This document shows positions 1 through 5,180 of a DNA stretch of 8,278 nt, in pieces; positions within the stretch are counted from its first letter, which is position 1; every line of letters begins with the position of its first letter. Both the position numbers and the translations under genes were made by a program. Source of the stretch: Rhizobacter sp. (GTDB lineage Bacteria > Pseudomonadota > Gammaproteobacteria > Burkholderiales > Burkholderiaceae_C); assembly GCA_025360945.1 (NCBI GenBank), contig JANYBE010000319.1, positions 1 to 8,278 on the forward strand, given 5' to 3'. The notes beneath the pieces are model-generated. The model was not told where the DNA came from. It saw only the letters and a program-made list of their open reading frames with translations, and made no database searches.

Positions 1-455
1 ACCTCATACGGGCTCTGCACGACTGGTGCACCGACAACGGCTTCACGCCGTATGTCGCGGTGTTCGTCGACGCGAGCGTGCAGGTACCGATGGAATACGT
101 GAAGAACAACGAGATCGTGCTCAACGTCGGCTTCGAGGCGACGAGCGCGCTCAAGCTCGGCAACGAGACGATTGAGTTCAAGGCGCGCTTCGGCGGCAGT
201 TCGCGCGAGATCGTCGTGCCGATAGACCATGTGATCGCGATCTACGCGCGCGAGAACGGGCAGGGCATGGCTTTCCCGATGCCCAGCGAAGGACAGGCCT
301 CGACAGGGGATACCGAGACGCCTGCTGTCGTCACTCCGCCGCGCGGCGGACCGCGGCTGACGTTGACCGATGCCGGCAAGGCCGACGGCGCCAGCGACGA
401 GCCACCGACGGAGCCGCCAGCCGGTGGCCGACCGTCGCTCAAGCGCGTCAAGTAG
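1..455 (+). CDS. sspB: ClpXP protease specificity-enhancing factor SspB (5' partial)
   Basis: SspB is a cytosolic adaptor that binds ssrA-tagged and some other substrates and tethers them to ClpX for degradation by ClpXP. The open frame runs in from the left edge (first whole codon at 3) to a TAG at 453-455, giving 150 codons. By comparison with the family about ten N-terminal residues are missing. The visible part carries the family core: LIRALHDWCTDNGFTPY, the stretch VPMEYVKNNEIVLNV, the segment FKARFGGSSREIVVPI, and IYARENGQGMAFP. A long Pro/Gly/Ala-rich linker follows and ends in GRPSLKRVK. This matches the C-terminal ClpX-binding (XB) tail of E. coli SspB, which from memory ends GRPALRVVK. 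A GTG at 60 could open a shorter frame but would remove conserved core, so it is not the start. In related bacteria sspB commonly follows sspA, which would lie outside the window. The next feature downstream is tRNA-Thr. Confidence 0.95.
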   Translation, partial: LIRALHDWCTDNGFTPYVAVFVDASVQVPMEYVKNNEIVLNVGFEATSALKLGNETIEFKARFGGSSREIVVPIDHVIAIYARENGQGMAFPMPSEGQASTGDTETPAVVTPPRGGPRLTLTDAGKADGASDEPPTEPPAGGRPSLKRVK

Positions 456-470
456 GTGTCGCGCGCCACG

Positions 471-476
471 TATACT
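471..476 (+). promoter_or_regulatory. Candidate -10 element for tRNA-Thr
   Basis: TATACT is a five-of-six match to the sigma-70 -10 consensus and lies 34 bases before the tRNA, between the sspB stop and the tRNA gene. Initiation would fall near 483. No good -35 hexamer is found at 16-18 bases upstream; the best-spaced one, TCAAGT at 448-453, is poor. The tRNA might instead be co-transcribed with sspB. No terminator is evident between them: the T run at 476-480 has only a poor, mismatched stem before it. Confidence 0.4.
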
Positions 477-510
477 TTTTACTGCACGCGACGTCCTGTC
501 GCGCGGCAAT

Positions 511-586
511 GCCGGCTTAGCTCAGTTGGTAGAGCACCCGCCTTGTAAGCGGAAGGTCATCAGTTCGATCCCGATAGCCGGCACCA
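511..586 (+). tRNA. tRNA-Thr (anticodon TGT)
   Basis: This is a complete 76-nt tRNA. The acceptor arms GCCGGCT (511-517) and AGCCGGC (576-582) pair perfectly. They are followed by discriminator A583 and an encoded CCA (584-586). The D arm shows the standard GCTCAGTTGGTAGAGC. The anticodon loop CTTGTAA (542-548) has TGT at 544-546, which reads ACA and related Thr codons. The T loop is TTCGATC (564-570). The overall sequence closely resembles E. coli thrT-type tRNA-Thr(TGT). Two stem positions are A.C mismatches: C537/A553 at the top of the anticodon stem and A562/C572 in the T stem. The gene lies directly after sspB and faces the minus-strand accessory genes. Confidence 0.97.
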
Positions 587-604
587 TGGGTCGCAATGAG
601 AAGT

Positions 605-621
605 CCGATGGCAAGCATCGG
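605..621. terminator. Hairpin between convergent genes, possible weak terminator
   Basis: CCGATG (605-610) and CATCGG (616-621) form a perfect 6-bp stem around a GCAAG loop. The hairpin fills the gap between the end of tRNA-Thr and the stop codon of the minus-strand hydrolase (CTA, 622-624). Its position suits a bidirectional transcription barrier. However, no run of T follows on either strand, so it is not a canonical intrinsic terminator. It could also be a 3'-end stabilising structure or chance. Confidence 0.3.
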
Positions 622-2472
622 CTACACCCCCGCAGACTCTGCCATTGAGGTTCTGTCCGGGCTAGAGCGGGCATGGCCGCGGACCGAAGGCATCAGCGTG
701 TCGAGCAGCGCGATCAGACGTTCGCGCGAGTCGAGTTGAGTGAACGTGTGGTTCGCATCGGCAACAAAGTCGATCGACAACTCCCCCTGCTGCGAGAGCC
801 GATCAAACGCGCGGCCAGTCTGCCTTCGCAGCAGATCGTATCCTGGGTCGCCTACAGTAAACACGAAGCGGAGCTGAATTTGGCACTGGATGGCGGCCAT
901 GAGTTCGGCGCTGAGCACGTTCTCTGGCGGCCCTCCGAAGACCCGTCGAAGCCGGGACAATGACTGGGCCCAGGAATCCCTCAGACGGCGCGTGACGACT
1001 CCGCGAATCGTCCCCAGATCCAGCTGGCCACGTACGAGTCGCACCCAGGGCTCGAGGGTGAGAATCTGCTTGCGGTACTTCGTGGACTGCTCGAGGATTT
1101 CGTAGTCGTTCAATTCTTTGCCCAATCGAGCGCAGTCTGCCCACGAGTAGGTCAGCGGGTTGATGATCAGTGCCGAGTTCATCGGGTGGCCTGCTGCTGC
1201 GGCCTTGAGCGCGTGAAACGCGCCTGAGCACAGACCCAGCAGATGGCAGCTACCGACGTCCTGTTGCCCGCGCAGCCACGTCAGCGCGTCGGCGATATCT
1301 CGCGAAGCCTCGGCCGAATAGTCGATGTTTTCGGGTTGCCCGGGCCGAGCAGCGCTGTCACCGATGCCCGACAGATCCAGCCGCAGCGTCGTGAGGCCCC
1401 GTGCCGCCCAGTACCGCGCCAGGGTGACCCACAGTCGATTCGGACCGATATGGTGAACCGCTCCGGAATTGAGCATAACGACGCTTGGCCGCCCGCCTCG
1501 CTCGTCGCCAGCATCGAAGCCCGACGGCGTTGTCAGGATGCCGAATAAGGTCGATGTGCCGGTGTCGATGCGGGCCAGCGTCTCGCTGACGGTTGTCGAT
1601 CGACCGGACCAGGTGCCCTCGATGTTGATCGAAGCCGCTCCAAGCGAAGCGTGTCCACCCGCGACGGTACGCGGACTCGACTGCCACCGGGTCAAGACCG
1701 CAACGATCTCCTGGATCATCAGTTGCGGAACGACGGCGTCCTGCGGGCTGGTCATGATCGCGCCATAGCCGGGCCACGTTTCAACCTGAACCGCTGATCC
1801 CAGCCGCGCCAGATCCTGCGGCCATTCGGTTGGGCTCGGCACGTCATCGCGCTCGACGATCACGACGTGTCGCGCTGGCGCCTTGGTCAACTGGCGCAAG
1901 TTCACACCCTGCAGGACCTCGACAGTGTCGCGCGTCAGCACGAATCCGGCGGACTCCAGGAAGTCGTCGCCGGCGCGCGCTTGGGATGATTCGGTCGCAG
2001 TGGTCTGACCCAGAATTCTCAGTTCGCGGACATAGTCGCGGCCCTTCACGACAGGCGCAACCGTGACCAACCCCACCACATCGTCACGTTCGACGGCCGC
2101 CAGGGTCGCGAGCGTGGCGCCCAGGCGCACACCCACAAGGCAGACGTGCTCCAGGCCACTGGCCGCCTTGAGCTGATCAATGGCCTGATGGATCGACGCC
2201 TTCCACGCGTTCAGCCGACCGGGCTCGAACTCGTCACCGCAGGAGTTGCCCGAACCCGCGTAGTCGAAACGCAGGGTCGGTACGCCGGACGCAGCGGCCG
2301 CTGCGGCAAGATGTCTGATGCTGCGATGCGCACAGATCTCATCGAAGCCGAACGGATTGCACACGACCAGCCCGAACCTCGACTGGCTGCCCGTTGGTGC
2401 ATCGTGCATCCAGCCGAACAACTCGCTGCCTGCCGCGCCGAAGAAGAATGGGATGGGGTCAGGCAGTTCCAT
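622..2472 (-). CDS. Tandem alpha/beta-hydrolase-fold protein, exopolysaccharide/exosortase-type
   Basis: This 616-aa cytoplasmic protein has two alpha/beta-hydrolase domains and no signal peptide or membrane segment. Domain 1 (about 7-262) has the oxyanion-side stretch CNPFGFDE, the strand-turn LRFDYAGSGNS, and the elbow GVRLG (114-118) with Arg116 where the nucleophile normally sits. Domain 2 (about 308-595) has LRLDLSGIGDS, the elbow GLCSG (413-417) with Cys415 at the nucleophile position, GDPGYD (541-546) supplying an Asp, and ANHTFTQLDSRERL with His575. Domain 2 therefore has a plausible Cys-Asp-His triad, while domain 1 looks catalytically unusual or dead. Sequence style recalls the S33-like hydrolases of exosortase A and exopolysaccharide loci; the substrate is unknown. 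An upstream in-frame ATG at 2592 would add 40 residues with four Cys and no resemblance to the fold. I prefer ATG 2472, just before the first conserved strand, although neither start has a good Shine-Dalgarno. It lies downstream of the acyltransferase gene and is probably co-transcribed with it. Confidence 0.8.
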   Translation of the reverse strand: MELPDPIPFFFGAAGSELFGWMHDAPTGSQSRFGLVVCNPFGFDEICAHRSIRHLAAAAAASGVPTLRFDYAGSGNSCGDEFEPGRLNAWKASIHQAIDQLKAASGLEHVCLVGVRLGATLATLAAVERDDVVGLVTVAPVVKGRDYVRELRILGQTTATESSQARAGDDFLESAGFVLTRDTVEVLQGVNLRQLTKAPARHVVIVERDDVPSPTEWPQDLARLGSAVQVETWPGYGAIMTSPQDAVVPQLMIQEIVAVLTRWQSSPRTVAGGHASLGAASINIEGTWSGRSTTVSETLARIDTGTSTLFGILTTPSGFDAGDERGGRPSVVMLNSGAVHHIGPNRLWVTLARYWAARGLTTLRLDLSGIGDSAARPGQPENIDYSAEASRDIADALTWLRGQQDVGSCHLLGLCSGAFHALKAAAAGHPMNSALIINPLTYSWADCARLGKELNDYEILEQSTKYRKQILTLEPWVRLVRGQLDLGTIRGVVTRRLRDSWAQSLSRLRRVFGGPPENVLSAELMAAIQCQIQLRFVFTVGDPGYDLLRRQTGRAFDRLSQQGELSIDFVADANHTFTQLDSRERLIALLDTLMPSVRGHARSSPDRTSMAESAGV

Positions 2473-2628
2473 GTCACGGCCGAGAGGGCATTTCTGGGTG
2501 CAAGGTGCAACGCACAGCGGTGCCTGCGCCCGGTGGCTCAATGCAAGGACTGTACAGTGCAGCACCGGCACAACGCCGGGAAGGGTCGGCATGAGTCGCA
2601 GTCCGCGCTGTGCAGATCCGATGCGACG
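2473..2628 (-). other. Spacer between acyltransferase stop and hydrolase start
   Basis: These 156 bases are non-coding if the hydrolase starts at 2472. They contain a 5-bp GC stem (CCGGC 2565-2569, loop ACAAC, GCCGG 2575-2579) and a perfect 10-base palindrome ACTGTACAGT (2549-2558). The stem has no following T run on the minus strand, so it does not look like a terminator of the acyltransferase gene. I found no convincing promoter here. If the longer ATG at 2592 is used, both elements would be coding. Confidence 0.35.
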
Positions 2629-4680
2629 TCATCCGCGAGGTTCGCCAAGGGCGCGACCCGTGGTGGCAGGCGTTGAGCCCGCGGCGGGCGCCGGTTCCGG
2701 AACCACGAAAGGCGCAAATACGTCCCCGTGGAGCGCCATCCAGACCGGGTCGAAATGGCGCTCATCGACGTAGATCGGGCGTTTGAGCAGCGGGTCGTAG
2801 ACCTTGCATGTGGCCGCGTCGCACAGCACCGGACGCAGGCTGACGAGATGGAATCCGGGCACGCCCTTGAATTCGGCAAACATCGGATCGATCCACGCAT
2901 AGTCCTCGAGTACCGATTCCAGGCTGATCGTCAGTCGAGGCTGTCCGAACCAGTAGCGCTCGCGCTCGAGTCGCTGCGGCACGCTGACGTAGGTCTCGGG
3001 TGATCCATCCAGAACGACGACCTGCTTGCCCTTGTCCAGCAGCGCGCGAATCGCCATGCGCAGCTCCGAGAGCACGAGTTGACGCTTCAACGCGCCACTG
3101 GTCGGTTCACAGACTTCGTTGGCGCCGACATGGCAATACGTCGGACCGTTTCCCCCGACCAGCTTCCAGTTCGCCGACATGACGACGGTGTCGTACCGGG
3201 GCAGCGCCGCTTCTCGCCACACCTCGCGCGCATAGTCCATGCAGTGAAAGCCCGCCTGCAGGCGCTCGAAGTTCGGAACCGGCGGGCATTCGGATTCGGT
3301 CACGAAATCGACCGATACCTGGCTGTGGTTCTTGAACCAGGGGTACAGATGCTCGGCGAGCGAATCGCCGATGACGAGAATCGCGCGGCTGCTGTGCCGT
3401 TCGATCACGCACGGACGTACGTCTCGCACCTCCTTCTGGAAGTTGCTGCATGCCTCGGGGAAATAGTCGGACTCGAGCGCTGACTTGACCTGCACGTCAT
3501 CGGCGCGATGCGGCATGCGGACCTCGAGACCTCCCGTGCCTGCCACGATGCCCACGACAATTGCCGCGGCGCCGAGCGCAAGCGCGGGTCGCGCAGAAAA
3601 AGCAAGCGCACCGATTCCAGTGCCAGACCGCTTGCGCGACTCGACGAACCTGAACGACAACCAGCCCAGCAGGACAGACGCGGCGATGACGAGTTCCTTG
3701 GCGGGATGCGGGTAGCGGGTCAGCACGGCATCCATCGAGCAGGCCACCACCAGGGGCCAGTGCCACAGATAGATCGAGTACGACCAGCGTCCGATGGCCT
3801 GAATGCCTGCGTTGTTCAGGATCAGGTTGTGCGGCCACGCCGACCACAGCACCAGCATCGCGCCGGCGACCGGGGCCGTCGAGTACCAGCCGAGCCCGAC
3901 CGGATCAAGATGCCGGTACCCGAGCCAGAGTGCGGACACAACGATCAGCGCCACGCCTGCGTAGCTAGCCACGGCGCGGCGCCGTGGCGCGGAAAAGAGG
4001 CGCTCGCCGCGGCCCAGACAAACCAGCCCGCCCGCAAGCATTTCCCATGCGCGCGCCGGCAGCAGGAAGAACGCGCTGTTCGGATCGCCACCGGACTGAA
4101 CGAGGTAGTACGCGAGCGAGAGTGCGAACAAGATCGCCAGCAGGATCGGGCGCAGACGCGCGTGCAAACAGGCAGCGAACATCAACAGCAAGGGATACAG
4201 CATGTAGAACTGCCACTCGACCGACAAGGACCAGGTGTGCAGGAACCAGTTGCCATCGGGGCCCTGGGTGGCGTAGCCGGCGTGGTCGTGGAAAACCTGG
4301 TTCGACCAGAACACCAGCGCCCAGATGCCTTGTCGCGCCATCTGCAGCAGATCTGAAGGCGGCAAAAGCAACGCGCCGAGGCCAAGCAAACCCAGCACCA
4401 GTGCCCCCATGGCGGGCCAGATGCGTTGAGCTCGGGCACGGATGAATCGCCAGTAGGAGAAGGTTCCCGTGCCCATCGCGTCGAAAATGATCTTCGTCAT
4501 CAGGAAACCCGAGATGACGAAGAAGATGTCGACGCCGATGAAGCCGCCGCCCGAGCCCTTGAGGTTGATGTGAAAAAACACGACCAACGCGACGCTCAGC
4601 GCACGCAGGCCATTGATGTCACTTCGAAACGCCGAGGAGGCTGGGGGAGGATGCCCGTGCGGCGACTGGACGTGAGGCAT
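2629..4680 (-). CDS. Acyltransferase-3 (OafA/YrhL-type) with C-terminal SGNH domain
   Basis: This 683-aa inner-membrane protein is predicted to move an acyl group, typically acetyl, across the membrane onto a surface polysaccharide. The N-terminal acyltransferase-3 domain (about 18-375, roughly ten membrane helices) opens with RSDINGLRALSV. It carries the conserved FFH (His37), GGFIGVDIFFVISGFL (45-60), a basic RARAQRIWPA (80-89) and LHTWSLSVEWQFY (147-159). An eleventh hydrophobic segment (about 364-380) leads to a periplasmic SGNH-type domain (about 400-660). That domain has GDS (438-440, Ser440), SANW (502-505, Asn504) and DERH (639-642, Asp639 and His642) as the likely catalytic blocks. 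Eight Cys residues lie in the SGNH part, consistent with disulfides. ATG 4680 is the natural start, with AAAGG about 11 bases upstream. Length fits OafA-SGNH proteins. The acceptor glycan cannot be told, because no glycosyltransferases are in view. Confidence 0.92.
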   Translation of the reverse strand: MPHVQSPHGHPPPASSAFRSDINGLRALSVALVVFFHINLKGSGGGFIGVDIFFVISGFLMTKIIFDAMGTGTFSYWRFIRARAQRIWPAMGALVLGLLGLGALLLPPSDLLQMARQGIWALVFWSNQVFHDHAGYATQGPDGNWFLHTWSLSVEWQFYMLYPLLLMFAACLHARLRPILLAILFALSLAYYLVQSGGDPNSAFFLLPARAWEMLAGGLVCLGRGERLFSAPRRRAVASYAGVALIVVSALWLGYRHLDPVGLGWYSTAPVAGAMLVLWSAWPHNLILNNAGIQAIGRWSYSIYLWHWPLVVACSMDAVLTRYPHPAKELVIAASVLLGWLSFRFVESRKRSGTGIGALAFSARPALALGAAAIVVGIVAGTGGLEVRMPHRADDVQVKSALESDYFPEACSNFQKEVRDVRPCVIERHSSRAILVIGDSLAEHLYPWFKNHSQVSVDFVTESECPPVPNFERLQAGFHCMDYAREVWREAALPRYDTVVMSANWKLVGGNGPTYCHVGANEVCEPTSGALKRQLVLSELRMAIRALLDKGKQVVVLDGSPETYVSVPQRLERERYWFGQPRLTISLESVLEDYAWIDPMFAEFKGVPGFHLVSLRPVLCDAATCKVYDPLLKRPIYVDERHFDPVWMALHGDVFAPFVVPEPAPAAGSTPATTGRALGEPRG

Positions 4681-4712
4681 CGGGTCGAAAGCCTTTCTTG
4701 GGATACAAATCG

Positions 4713-4726
4713 GCCTGAAGCCTGAA
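4713..4726 (-). repeat. Tandem 7-base repeat at the predicted transcription start
   Basis: GCCTGAA occurs twice head to tail (4713-4719 and 4720-4726); on the transcribed strand it reads TTCAGGC TTCAGGC. It covers the predicted start site and abuts the candidate -10 of the acyltransferase promoter, a position suited to a repressor site. The repeat is exact, but the regulatory role is inference. Confidence 0.35.
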
Positions 4727-4754
4727 TTTTCGCCGAACGATGGGTGCAGTTCAA
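4726..4754 (-). promoter_or_regulatory. Candidate promoter of the acyltransferase-hydrolase pair
   Basis: On the minus strand TTGAAC (4754-4749) and GAAAAT (4731-4726) are each four-of-six matches to the sigma-70 hexamers and are separated by exactly 17 bases. Initiation would fall near 4719, leaving a leader of about 40 bases before ATG 4680. This is a by-eye prediction in the gap upstream of the acyltransferase gene. Read-through from dciA is an alternative source of transcript. Confidence 0.3.
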
Positions 4755-4840
4755 TGGCGGATGTGCCCGCTCACGACCCGGACAATGCTCAACCCAGTGC
4801 TCCCAGCGCCTCGAACACGCGTCGACTCGACGCCGTGCAT

Positions 4841-5164
4841 TCAGCCCGATGTCGATTGAACCTTCACCCGGATTGCGCTAATCTCCCATCCCCGCTCCTT
4901 CAGCACGGCTTCGAGCCGCGGCAGGAGCTGGCGCAGCTTGGCGGCGACAGAGGCGTTCGCTGCGAGCAGCGACCACCCGAGTTCATCGACAGGCCCCGGC
5001 TTCACGTGCGGCGCCAGCGCAGCGGGCAGACTGGGGCGGATGGCATCGAAGCGGGCGGCGGAGTCCCGCAGCAATTGACCGAGGCGCGCGAGCGGCTCGC
5101 TGCGCTGCAGGGCTTGTGCAAGCCGCAGTGCATCGGGTGTGACGGGAGTCGGTCTGGGGTTCAC
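4841..5164 (-). CDS. dciA: DciA-family replicative helicase loader (DUF721)
   Basis: DciA proteins load or assist the DnaB replicative helicase in bacteria that lack DnaC or DnaI. This small cytosolic protein has 107 residues. It has the N-terminal PRPTPVTPDALRLAQ lead and the DUF721 core from LARLGQLLRDSAARFDAI through PALAPHVKPG. It then has VDELGWSLLAANASVAAKLRQL, with the usual conserved small-residue segment before the last helix, and RLEAVLKERGWEISAIRVKVQ. The stop is TGA at 4841. I chose GTG 5164 because family members begin close to the PRPTPV stretch. An upstream TTG at 5236 would give 131 residues but would overlap the divergent M23 gene by 56 bases. No Shine-Dalgarno is visible before GTG 5164. 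In Burkholderiales a gene of this family is commonly found next to an M23 peptidase gene and secA, which supports the call. Its promoter must lie inside the divergent peptidase gene. Confidence 0.82.
   Translation of the reverse strand: MNPRPTPVTPDALRLAQALQRSEPLARLGQLLRDSAARFDAIRPSLPAALAPHVKPGPVDELGWSLLAANASVAAKLRQLLPRLEAVLKERGWEISAIRVKVQSTSG
5101..5132. other. Strong hairpin in M23 leader and dciA 5' coding region
   Basis: TGCGCTGC (5101-5108) pairs with GCAGTGCA (5125-5132) with one G.U. After a two-base bulge GGCTT (5111-5115) pairs with AAGCC (5120-5124) around a GTGC loop. This gives about 13 bp in total. On the plus strand it ends 48 bases before the M23 ATG, so it may be in the leader. 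On the minus strand it encodes part of the Leu/Ala/Gln-rich first helix of DciA, which could produce such symmetry by chance. Confidence 0.35.
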
Positions 5165-5166
5165 CC

Positions 5167-5173
5167 GAGGGAG
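5167..5173 (+). promoter_or_regulatory. Ribosome binding site of the M23 peptidase gene
   Basis: GAGGGAG lies seven bases before ATG 5181 and is the best Shine-Dalgarno in the window. It decides the start: the in-frame upstream GTG at 5139 has no such site and would add 14 non-conserved residues. The motif occupies most of the 16-base gap separating this gene from dciA on the other strand. Confidence 0.75.
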
Positions 5174-5180
5174 TGTAGCG

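Larger units (their letters stand above)
4681..4840. other. Intergenic region between dciA stop and acyltransferase start
   Basis: These 160 bases hold the candidate promoter and tandem repeat described separately. There is also an 11-base palindrome GTCGACTCGAC (4821-4831), which has too small a centre to fold as a hairpin. No intrinsic terminator for dciA is visible. No small ORF with a credible start was found. Confidence 0.4.

Noticed and set aside
511..586. tRNA-Thr as an active integration site
   Set aside because: I looked for a second copy of the tRNA 3' end and for an integrase gene in the window and found neither, so no att site is annotated.
2549..2558. ACTGTACAGT palindrome as a LexA (SOS) box
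   Set aside because: A LexA box needs CTGT and ACAG separated by eight bases; here they are directly joined.
3508..4356. A 282-codon plus-strand open frame
   Set aside because: It is antisense to the acyltransferase-3 domain, with an Arg/Gln/Pro/Glu-rich composition and no known fold.
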